Made by a program: the position numbers and the translations under genes. Shown here piece after piece: positions 36,700 to 44,939 of a stretch of DNA of 64,000 bases (position 1 is the first letter of the stretch; each line of letters begins with the position of its first letter). Where the stretch lies: assembly GCF_036898095.1 (NCBI RefSeq), contig NC_090731.1, positions 146,578,208 through 146,642,207 on the forward strand, read 5' to 3'. The notes beneath the pieces were generated by a model. It ran no database searches. It saw only the letters and a program-made list of their open reading frames with translations, and had not been told where the DNA came from. This stretch comes from Palaemon carinicauda. Taxonomy: Eukaryota > Arthropoda > Malacostraca > Decapoda > Palaemonidae.

Positions 36700-36899
36700 A
36701 AAAATGATATTTTAATTATAAAATAAATTTTTGAATGTACTTACCCGGTGAATATATAATAGCTGCTGCTCCAGCAGCTCGACAGAAAAACACACAAAAA
36801 CTCGCGAGCGATCGCTATGAAGGTTGCGGGTGTGCCCACCAGCGCCAACTATCGGCCAGATACCACACATGCATGTAAACAAGCCTCAATTCTTCTCGT
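36700..36899 (-). repeat. 3' inverted terminal repeat, DIRS family 2 copy 1
   Basis: The sequence from GCTGCTGCTCCAGCAGC at about 36760 to GCCTCAATTCTTCTC at 36899 is the reverse complement of 43083-43212, including GAACTATCGGCC-like, CACACATGCATGTAAACAAG and GCGAGCGATCGCTATGAAGG. The outermost ~50 bp (AAAATGATATTTTAATTATA...) differ from the 5' end and are complementary to the outer half of the internal region, as in other DIRS elements. Confidence 0.85.
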
Positions 36900-36939
36900 C
36901 CCGCTGCGTCTCTATTGGGGAGGAAGGGAGGGCCTTTAA

Positions 36940-37036
36940 TTTATATATTCACCGGGTAAGTATATTCAAAAATTCATTTTATAATTAAAATATCATTTTT
37001 AAATATTTAACTTAGCCGGTGAATATATAATAGCTG
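36940..37036 (-). repeat. Internal complementary region, DIRS family 2 copy 1
   Basis: On the plus strand TTATATATTCACCGGGTAAG...TTATAATTAAAATATCATTT (36941-36997) is the reverse complement of the left end at 36700-36765. It is followed at once by TTTAAATATTTAACTTAGCC...ATATATAATAGCTG (36998-37036), which copies the right outer end complement (43215-43250). Adjacent complements of both termini are the hallmark used by DIRS elements to rebuild full-length circles after reverse transcription. Confidence 0.85.
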
Positions 37037-37431
37037 ATTCACACCCAAGGCGGTGGGTAGAGACCAGAGTTAATTAAGTTTACAGCGTATATGCTTAGAG
37101 TTTTTGACAGTTATCAATATAACAAAACACAAATATATAGGTACCTGGTAAGGAAGTTGACTTAGACGATTACTCTGCCTTGTAAGTCTGTCTTCCTCAC
37201 GAAGCCCAGCGATCCTCTTAGGATGCTGAAGGACTCCCAGGAGCTGAAGTATCAAGGGCTGCAACCCATACAAACAGGACCTCATCAAACCCCTAATCTG
37301 GGCGCTCTCAAGAAATGACTTTGACCACCCGCCAAATCAACCAGGATGCGAAAGGCTTCTTAGCCTTCCGTAGAACCCCCCAAAAAAATATTAAAAACAT
37401 TTCAAGAGACAGATTAAAAAGGATATTGGAA

Positions 37432-38500
37432 TTAGGGAAGTGTAGTGGTAGAACCCTCACCCACTACTGCACTCGCTGCAACGAATGGACCCAGTGTGTA
37501 GCAGTCCACGTAGAGAGTCTGGACATCTTTTAAGTAAAATGACGCGAACACTGACTTGCTTCTCCAAAAAGTTGCGTCCATGATACTTTGCAGAGATCTA
37601 TTTTGCTTGAAGGCCACGGAGGTTGCTATAGCTCTAACTTCGTGCGTCTTAACCTTAAGCAAACATCGGTCTTTCTCATTCAAGTGAGAATGAGCTTCTC
37701 GTATTAAAAATCTGATAAAATATGACAAAGCATTCTTTGACATAGGCAATGATGGTTTCTTAACTGAGCACCATAATGCCTCAGATTTACCTCGTAGTGA
37801 CTTAGTACGAGCTAAATAGAACTTAAGAGCTCTAACAGGACATAATACTCTTTCCAGTTCGTTGCCTACGATCTCTGATAAGCAAGGAATATCAAAAGAT
37901 TTAGGCCAAGGACGAGAAGGCAGTTCATTTTTGGCCAGGAAACCAAGTTGAAGAGAACAAGTGGCTTTTTCTGTAGAAAAGCCGATGTTCTTACTGAAGG
38001 CATGAAGTTCACTGACTCTTTTAGCCGAAGCCAAGCACACTAGGAAAAGTGTCTTGAGAGTGAGATCCTTCAGGGAGGCTGAATGTAATGGCTCAAACCT
38101 GTCTGACATGAGGAACCTTAGGACCACGTTTAAGTTCCATCCAGGAGTTGCCAAACGACGTTCCTTAGAGGTCTCAAAAGACTTAAGGAGATCTTGGAGA
38201 TCTTTATTGTTGGAAAGATCTAAGCCTCTATGCCGAAAGACCGAAGCCAACATGCTCCTGTAGCCCTTGATCGTGGGAGCTGAAAGGGAGCGAACCTTTC
38301 TCAGATGTAAGAGAAAATCTGCGATTTGGGCTACAGAGGTACTGGACGAGGACACAGATGCTGACTTGCACCAGTCTCGAAAGACTTCCCACTTCGACTG
38401 GTATACTCTAATGGTAGAAGCTCTCCTCGCTCTTGCAATCGCACTGGCTGCCTCCTTCGAAAAGCCTCAAGCTCTTGAGAGTCTTTCGATAGTCTGAAGG
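37432..38500 (-). CDS. DIRS tyrosine recombinase (ORF3), family 2 copy 1, N-terminal nonsense
   Basis: The open part 37432-38355 encodes 307 residues of the integrase-like protein that joins circular DIRS DNA to the genome. Catalytic residues are visible: R113 in SAKRVSELHAF, H238-x-x-R241 in KTHEVRAIA, W264 in ATFWRSKS and the nucleophile Y274 in FASFYLKDV. The N-terminal DNA-binding region (SAPTIKGYRSML) precedes them. The frame upstream is open again beyond a TGA at 38467-38469 (the homologous copy at 60160 reads through, SRARGFSKEAA), so the real start is further upstream, overlapping the methyltransferase-like frame. The C-terminal core looks intact. Confidence 0.85.
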
Positions 38501-38918
38501 CAGTCAGACGAAGAGCGGGGAGGTTTTGGTGTACATTCTTTACGTGGGGCTGACGTAACAGATCTACCCTTAGAGGAAGACTTCTTGGAAAGTCTACCAG
38601 CCATCGAAGTACCTCGGTGAACCACTCTCTCGCGGGCCAGAGGGGAGCAACCAACGTCAACCTTGTCCCTTCGTGAGAGGCGAACTTCTGCAGTACCTTG
38701 TTGACAATCTTGAATGGTGGGAATGCATATAAGTCCAGATGAGACCAATCTAGGAGAAATGCGTCTATGTGTATTGCTGCTGGGTCTGGGACTGGAGAGC
38801 AATAGATTGGAAGTCTCTTGGACATCGAGGTTGCAAAGAGGTCTATGGTGGGTTGACCCCAAGTCGCCCAAAGACTCTTGCACACGTCCTTGTGGAGGGT
38901 CCATTCCGTAGGAATTAC
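38331..38918 (-). CDS. DIRS methyltransferase-like region (3' part of ORF2), cut off by one nonsense codon
   Basis: In the same frame as the RT/RNase H ORF and separated from it only by TAG at 38916-38918; family 2 copy 2 has CAG (Gln) there. The region reads WGQPTIDLFATSMSKRLPIY, YCSPVPDPAAIHIDAF, LDLYAFPPFKIVNKVLQKF and LTLVAPLWPAREWF. By position and motif order this corresponds to the Dam-like N6-adenine methyltransferase domain reported for DIRS elements, with FPPF in place of the usual DPPY/NPPY. Catalytic activity is uncertain. The 3' end overlaps the recombinase ORF in another frame. Confidence 0.7.
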   Translation of the reverse strand, partial: VIPTEWTLHKDVCKSLWATWGQPTIDLFATSMSKRLPIYCSPVPDPAAIHIDAFLLDWSHLDLYAFPPFKIVNKVLQKFASHEGTRLTLVAPLWPAREWFTEVLRWLVDFPRSLPLRVDLLRQPHVKNVHQNLPALRLTAFRLSKDSQELEAFRRRQPVRLQERGELLPLEYTSRSGKSFETGASQHLCPRPVPL

Positions 38919-40595
38919 CTAACCCCTCCGACTGAGGCAGTCTGCTAAGACGTTCAAGTCGCCCTGGATAAACCTCGTTAACAGGGAGATGCCTCGATCT
39001 CTTGACCAAATGAGCAGGTCCCTTGCGATCTCGTACAGCGTGAGGGAGTGGGTGCCTCCTTGCTTGGAGATGTACGCCAAGGCTGTGGTATTGTCGGATT
39101 TGATCTCTACCACTTTGTTTCGAAGGAGACTCTCGAATTTCATCAAGGCCAAGTGGACTGCCAAAAGCTCCTTGCCGTTGATGTGCATGCTCCTCTGACT
39201 TGAGGTCCACAGACCTGAGCATTCCCGACCGTCCAGGGTCGCACCCCAACCCAAATCCGACGCGTCTGAGAATAGTACGTGGTTTGGGTTCTGAACTGCT
39301 AGGGAAAGTCCCTCTCTCAGACTGATATTGTCGTTCCACCAATTCAGGCATGCCTTTACTGGTTCAGAGACCGGGATTGAGACCGTCTCTAACGTCTTGT
39401 CCTTCTTCCAGTGAAAGGCTAGATGGAACTGGAGAGGTCGAAGGTGTAGCCTTCCTAGCGAGACAAACTGCTCCAGGGATGATAGAGTTCCTACTAGACT
39501 CATCCAATTCCTGACTGAGCACCGTTCTCTCTTCAACATAAGTTGGACTTTGAGCAGGGCTTGCTCTATTCGGGTGGCAGACGGAAAAGCCCGAAAAACT
39601 GGACTGCGAATCTCCATCCCTAAATACAGTATAGTTTGGGATGGAATCAGCTGGGACTTTTCTAGGTTGACCAAAAGTCCCAATTCCTTGGTCAGATCCA
39701 ATGTCCAATGAAGATCCTGCAGACAGCGATGACTGGACGAGGCTCTGAGAAGCCAGTCGTCCAAGTACAGGGAGGCTCGGATACCCGATAAATGGAGGAA
39801 TTTTGCTACATTCCTCATAAGCCTCGTAAACACGAGAGGAGCAGGACTTAGGCCAAAGCACAGGGCCCGAAACTGGTAAACCACATTTTTGAAAACAAAC
39901 CTCAGAAACGGTTGGGAATCTGGGTGTATAGGGATGTGGAAGTACGCGTCTCTTAGGTCGAGAGAGACCATCCAGTCTCCCTTTCTGACCGCTGTTAAGA
40001 CTGATTTCGTGGTCTCCATGGTGAACTTTGTTTTCGTAACAAAGACGTTGAGCGCACTGACGTCTAGCACCGGTCTCCAACCTCCTGTCTTCTTCGGGAC
40101 TAGGAAGAGACAGTTGTAAAACCCCGGTGATTGAAGGTCCGAGACTTTCACCACCGCTCCCTTCTCTAGCAACAGAGACACTTCTAGGTTTAGGGCTTGT
40201 CTCTTTGACTCCTCTCGGTACCTGGGAGAGAGGTCGATGGGGGAAGTCGCTAGAGGTGGTTTGCGTACAAATGGTATTTTGTACCCTTCTCTGAGCAACC
40301 GAACAGACTGTTGGTCTGCGCCCCTCTTCTCCCAGGCCTGCCAGAAGCTCTTCAATCTGGCTCCTACTGCTGTCTGAGGCTGTGGGCAGTCAGACTCTGC
40401 CACGTGAGGACTTGGCTCCTCTCTTCTTTCCTGTCTTTCCCTCGGCACGAGTACTTCCCCTGCTGGGGGCTCTGCCACGAAAGGGCGGGATAAATCTGGA
40501 CGCCGGAGTGTCGATCCTGGGTCTAGCAGAAAAGGATGTAGGAGTCCCCTTGCGAGCAGAGGACGCCACCAAGTCATGGGTGTCCTTCTGCACAA
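38919..40595 (-). CDS. DIRS reverse transcriptase-RNase H (ORF2), family 2 copy 1
   Basis: A 558-residue open frame. RT domain about 150-350: LVPKKTGGWRPVLDVSALN (165-183), motif A SLDLRDAYFHIP (D213), LCFGLSPAPLVFTRLM (245-260), and motif C YLDDW with the catalytic pair D279-D280. RNase H about 435-558 with the complete acidic set D444 (LFSDASDLGWGA), E476 (INGKELLAV), D501 (KSDNTTALAYISKQGG) and D552 (NVLADCLSR). It overlaps ORF1 by about 200 nt; the annotated methionine lies in this overlap, so the true start may be by frameshift or reinitiation. In the family the frame would continue into the methyltransferase-like segment. All key residues are present. Confidence 0.93.
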   Translation of the reverse strand: MCRRTPMTWWRPLLARGLLHPFLLDPGSTLRRPDLSRPFVAEPPAGEVLVPRERQERREEPSPHVAESDCPQPQTAVGARLKSFWQAWEKRGADQQSVRLLREGYKIPFVRKPPLATSPIDLSPRYREESKRQALNLEVSLLLEKGAVVKVSDLQSPGFYNCLFLVPKKTGGWRPVLDVSALNVFVTKTKFTMETTKSVLTAVRKGDWMVSLDLRDAYFHIPIHPDSQPFLRFVFKNVVYQFRALCFGLSPAPLVFTRLMRNVAKFLHLSGIRASLYLDDWLLRASSSHRCLQDLHWTLDLTKELGLLVNLEKSQLIPSQTILYLGMEIRSPVFRAFPSATRIEQALLKVQLMLKRERCSVRNWMSLVGTLSSLEQFVSLGRLHLRPLQFHLAFHWKKDKTLETVSIPVSEPVKACLNWWNDNISLREGLSLAVQNPNHVLFSDASDLGWGATLDGRECSGLWTSSQRSMHINGKELLAVHLALMKFESLLRNKVVEIKSDNTTALAYISKQGGTHSLTLYEIARDLLIWSRDRGISLLTRFIQGDLNVLADCLSRRG

Positions 40596-42876
40596 GTGAA
40601 GAAGCTATGTCCTTAACCAATTGTTGCGGAAACAAAAACTTTGATAAGGGAGCAAAGAGCAGTTCTGATCTCTGACAGGGAGTAACTCCTGCCGAAAGAA
40701 AAGAGCAAAGGGACTCTCGCTTCTTTAACACTCCCGACGTAAAAGAGGAGGCGAGCTCATTGGAACCATCGCGGATGGCTTTATCCATACAGGACATAAT
40801 CAGTAAGGAGACATCTCTATCAGCCGATGAGATTTTCCTACTTAAGGCTCCCAAAGACCAGTCAAGGAAGTTGAAAACTTCAAAGGCTCTGAGTACGCCT
40901 TTCAGCAGATGGTCAAGGTCCGAGGAGGACCAACTAATCTTCGAGCGTCTCATGGCTAGGCGGCGGGGAGAGTCTACGAGGCTTGAGAAGTCACCCTGGG
41001 CAGAGGCAGGGACTCCCAAGCCGAGAACTTCTCCCGTGGCATACCAGACGCTCGATCTAGACGAGAGCTTTGACGGAGGGAAGGCAAAGGCCGTCTTCCC
41101 CAAACTCCTCCTGGTATCCAACCAGTCGCCTAAAAGTCGTAAAGCTCTTTTGGAAGAGCGAGAGAGCACTAGCTTTGTAAAGGCTGGCATGTTAGCAGGC
41201 AAGCCTAGAGCAAACTCAGACGGTGGCGAACGAGGAGCAACAGTGACGAAGTGATCGGGAAAAAGCTCCTTGAAAATTAACATGACTTTCTTAAAGTCCA
41301 TTGATGGAGGAACCGTTCTAGGTTCGTCTACATCCGAAGGATGATCATCATGATGAGGGTCAGCAACGTCCTCATCTGAAGGATCCTCATCCGACAACTG
41401 CTGAGTAACAAGCAAAGGGGTTGGCAATGCTTGACACGCAGAGTACACACGCACTGGTGCATTAGTAGCAGTCCAGGATGCTACGTCATGTAACTGCTTA
41501 ACAGCCTGACTGTCAACAACAACAGGAGCGGGAGGACGCTCGACGTCAACTCGAGACTGTTTTGACTGCCTAGACTGAGCAGTCAAAACAACTCTAGACT
41601 GCGGTGGTTGACGCTCAGCGTCAAAACAAGTTAACTCCGCTGGTTGGCGAACGTCCTGAACGTCAACAAGAGCATTAGGAAGTGGCTGAACGTCCATATG
41701 CGGCTGAAAGTCAACACGTGACTGCATCGAGTGAGGCTCTTCAAAGCGTGACTGACGTGACTTAGCTACGCCAACGTCAACAGGACGAGCAAAGGCTCGT
41801 TTTGGCGGATGAAGGCCAGGATCTCGATGAGTTAAGCGGCGAGGATCATCGTGAACCTTATCGGCAGAATAGTCTTCCATAAGGGAGGCGAGCTTGATCT
41901 GCATGTCTTGCAGCACAACCCATTTAGGATCAACGGGAATGGGTGCGGTAAAAGACGGGGTAAACGTCTGAGACGGCACAACCTTGCCTACAGCAAGACT
42001 CTCTGAGCCTGTGTAACGTTGCTGCTTAGGCGGCGAGCAGTCTTCCGATGACTGCAAAGGGTCAGAGCTGTCCCAATGGCTACAGCCAGGACGCTGGACC
42101 TGTCCTGAAGGGACCGACTTTCGCTTAAGGGGCCTAGAAACCTTGCTCCACGGTTTCTTATGCGAAAAGCCTTCGGATGACGAGGAGAAAATGGTCTCTC
42201 TCGTCTTATGGTAGGGGCGATCTTGGTGAGACACGCCTGTTACCATAGAGGGAACGTCTGTTCGCTGATCAAGGCCTCTCGAACCCATAAGTCGTACGAC
42301 ATTACTTCTCCCCTGGGCTTGGGAGCTTGCAAGAGGTCTCGGACTAGGCGAACGACAGGCACGAACAGACGAACCCTCGGTCGCAACACTGACAACACTT
42401 TGCGCACTAATCACTTTCCCACGATTTTCCGCTGTGGCACTCTGACACTTTAGCTCTTTAACGTCAGCCATGAGTTGATTACGATCTGTTGCTAACGATT
42501 CAACTCTTTCACCCAAGGCATGAATGGCACGTAACATGTCTCGCATCGATGGTTCCTGAGTGCCAGTAGGGGGTTCAGGCACAACCACTACAGGGGAAGG
42601 ATTAGGTTCAGGGGCATGTGGAGAGGAAAAATCTACTGATCTAGAGGAACTCCTCCTTACCCTATCTCTCTCTAGCTTACGAGAATACTTGTCGTATTCG
42701 AGCCAATCGAATTCCGAAAGGCCCACGCATTCCTCACACCGATCTCCTAATTGACAGGTTTTACCCCGACAATTAGAACACACAGTATGTGGGTCGAGAG
42801 AGGCCTTTGGAAGACGCCTATTGCAATCCCTAGCATTACACTTACGAAATCTAGGGGCTTGTGAAGCGTCAGCCAT
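40390..42876 (-). CDS. DIRS ORF1 (Gag-like structural protein), family 2 copy 1, 828 aa
   Basis: The N-terminus (13-50) holds seven cysteines (C13, C18, C33, C36, C41, C47, C50) in a zinc-ribbon-like pattern, followed by WLEYDKYSRKLERDRVRR. A short coiled-coil-like segment (about 132-165, MLRAIHALGERVESLATDRN) follows. Residues 170-530 are low-complexity, rich in Ser, Pro, Gln and Arg, with VDVQ/SRV repeats. About 560-790 is a more globular region (FKKVMLIFKELFPDHF, LPANMPAFTKLVLSR, PQQLVKDIASSLVQ). The C-terminus is basic and Gly/Arg-rich (PPFRGRAPSRGS, GKKRGAKSSRGRV), suiting nucleic-acid binding. The ATG at 42874-42876 directly precedes the zinc region, which supports this start. The role as structural protein is inferred from position. 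Confidence 0.85.
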   Translation of the reverse strand: MADASQAPRFRKCNARDCNRRLPKASLDPHTVCSNCRGKTCQLGDRCEECVGLSEFDWLEYDKYSRKLERDRVRRSSSRSVDFSSPHAPEPNPSPVVVVPEPPTGTQEPSMRDMLRAIHALGERVESLATDRNQLMADVKELKCQSATAENRGKVISAQSVVSVATEGSSVRACRSPSPRPLASSQAQGRSNVVRLMGSRGLDQRTDVPSMVTGVSHQDRPYHKTRETIFSSSSEGFSHKKPWSKVSRPLKRKSVPSGQVQRPGCSHWDSSDPLQSSEDCSPPKQQRYTGSESLAVGKVVPSQTFTPSFTAPIPVDPKWVVLQDMQIKLASLMEDYSADKVHDDPRRLTHRDPGLHPPKRAFARPVDVGVAKSRQSRFEEPHSMQSRVDFQPHMDVQPLPNALVDVQDVRQPAELTCFDAERQPPQSRVVLTAQSRQSKQSRVDVERPPAPVVVDSQAVKQLHDVASWTATNAPVRVYSACQALPTPLLVTQQLSDEDPSDEDVADPHHDDHPSDVDEPRTVPPSMDFKKVMLIFKELFPDHFVTVAPRSPPSEFALGLPANMPAFTKLVLSRSSKRALRLLGDWLDTRRSLGKTAFAFPPSKLSSRSSVWYATGEVLGLGVPASAQGDFSSLVDSPRRLAMRRSKISWSSSDLDHLLKGVLRAFEVFNFLDWSLGALSRKISSADRDVSLLIMSCMDKAIRDGSNELASSFTSGVLKKRESLCSFLSAGVTPCQRSELLFAPLSKFLFPQQLVKDIASSLVQKDTHDLVASSARKGTPTSFSARPRIDTPASRFIPPFRGRAPSRGSTRAEGKTGKKRGAKSSRGRV

Positions 42877-43082
42877 TTTGAATTAGTCAAAGAAAGTCCA
42901 AAAAACAATCCAAGTCATCAACAATTAAATCTGTCCAATAGAGAGTTCAAGAGTTTAAGTTGAAGAAAAAACACCTGCACTGCGAAAGCTCAAACCAAAA
43001 TGAAGTACTTCACCAAATATGTTGAGAAAACTCCAGGTTATACAGCGAGTATTGATACGTCTTGTCGTCAAGGTCGACAGAG

Positions 43083-43250
43083 AAGAATTGAGGCTTGTTT
43101 ACATGCATGTGTGGTATCTGGCCGATAGTTGGCGCTGGTGGGCACACCCGCAACCTTCATAGCGATCGCTCGCGAGTTTTTGTGTGTTTTTCTGTCAAGC
43201 CGCTGGAGCAGCAGCTATTATATATTCACCGGCTAAGTTAAATATTTAAA
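43083..43250 (-). repeat. 5' inverted terminal repeat, DIRS family 2 copy 1
   Basis: Reverse complement of about 36760-36899 from GAGAAGAATTGAGGC to GCTGGAGCAGCAGC. The outer part TATTATATATTCACCGGCTA...AAATATTTAAA is repeated in the internal complementary region at 36998-37036. Confidence 0.85.
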
Positions 43251-44939
43251 ATTCATATTACTTATTTAGTTTAACTTTACTAGTATTTTATCTTCAGCTA
43301 TTGATTGTTATGGATACCTATTGGATATACTGTAAATGAAGTGACCATTGTAAAACAACACCCTAAAATCTCAAGAACTCCAGTCAATTGAGCAAATCAA
43401 GGTATTTCTAGTCATGTAATGATGTTTCTCAGAGTAATTCAATACTCCAGAAAAGTTTGATGATGAAGTGGCTGCTTCAGTTGAGACGATTAGGTTCTCC
43501 CTTTTGAATAATAAAACTTTCTAGGTTTTTTGTTGTTGTAAACCCCAGATTATTTCAGCCGATGATCTTGGTGTCATTAGGAATGTCTCCCTATAGTGTA
43601 CTTAGGGCATACAGTATTTGAAGTACAAATTTTGATCAGGATGCTGTAAATTTCCTTTTCTTTTGAAGATTCTTGTCTGAAAAATAAATAAAATATGCTT
43701 AATGTACAGATACTGCAGTCTTATTAAAATTTTTTACTGTGAACTTCAATATCAAGACTATAGTTTCAATAAACTATTCTGCGTGATAAACTATAAAGAA
43801 TATAGAATAGTCTACTGTAATGAATATAAAATAGTGGAAATAATGACAAGCTAGACATGTTCATGACATTTATAATGGCAAATATTACAACCGAAAGTAT
43901 ATCACAAAGTGGAAGAGTATTACTGTACCTCCTAAATCCTAGCAAGGAAATACTACACTACAATAATTGAATGAAAGGCCTCTGATAATCCATCGACTAA
44001 CAGAGCTCACCTTTATCCTTTAACTTATTTCACAAGATATAGTATAGTAAATATAAGCCAAATATGGTGAAACCCATAAAAAAATATTACATTAATGAAT
44101 ATCAAAATAAGCACATTTGATGTAGATTAGCATTCCAAAATCCTTTAAGTGTATTTAAGGAATTTTTTTTACAGCTATTTAAGTAACAGGGGGTATTTTG
44201 TAAAATCTAGTCACCTTTTGTACAATCTAAAAAAAAAAAAAAAAAAAAACTTGTGCATTTCTTTTTATTCCTATTTTATAACTGTATACATTACCAAGAA
44301 TTGATGAAAATTGAAATTAAAAATCATAAATTTATCATTAATGATGTCACTAGCTTTTCCCTCTGAAATTTATATATAATGATTGCTCGAATTTCTTGTT
44401 ATTCACAAGACGCATGAAGGAAAGAAGTGATAATGGAGATAAGGTAGAATTTGCAGATAGCATAGATAGGGGCAAAGAGAACACAGTAAAGACCCTTAAG
44501 TATCGCCTAGAGTAGCCAATGTGAGGTAGACTGATGGCACTAATCTCCTACAGAGATGTAAACCATGGCTATGATACTATACTTAACTGGCCTGGAAACT
44601 ATAAGATAAACTCCTGGGCACAAAATACGACTGAGTTTAGTACTAACATGTAGACATTGATTTTCGTCTTTGGTTTGTTAATGAATGAGGAGACCACTGG
44701 TCCAAGCTAGACCTTGTAGCACTTGTTTGTTGGTAGAATGATACCCTTGGTTTTAGTTTTCAAGTTTCTGACATCATTGCTGCTCATTATCTGGTAACTA
44801 GATTGGCATGTTAGACACTCCCTGGTCAAGTAGGCACACCCTAACTAAAAACCTATTTCAGTCGCCTTTCTATGTTCCAGTAAAATTAACTTTGTAGCAA
44901 GTCCTTCATATTTTGTTTAACAATAAAAACTTAAGCCTT
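43251..44939. other. AT-rich non-coding interval
   Basis: No gene or transposon protein recognised. It contains a poly-A run at 44229-44249. Confidence 0.5.

Larger units (their letters stand above)
36700..43250 (-). mobile_element. Near-complete DIRS retrotransposon, family 2 (copy 1)
   Basis: A 6.55-kb minus-strand element with inverted terminal repeats (36700-36899 and about 43083-43250), an internal complementary region (36940-37036) and three overlapping ORFs in DIRS order: ORF1, RT/RNase H plus methyltransferase-like segment, and tyrosine recombinase. No target duplication flanks it, as expected for recombinase-mediated integration. It is the least damaged element in the window; two nonsense codons (TAG at 38916-38918, TGA ending the frame at 38467) are the visible breaks. 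A second family member starts at 58405. Confidence 0.9.

Noticed and set aside
38467..39351. 294-aa minus-strand ORF beside RT/RNase H
   Set aside because: Most of it is an alternate-frame shadow of RNase H and the methyltransferase-like region. Only its 3' end (KPPRSSSDCLQTIERLSRA) is likely the real start of the recombinase frame.
39364..40080. 238-aa minus-strand ORF
   Set aside because: Overlaps the RT domain in another frame and shows no domain; treated as a shadow.
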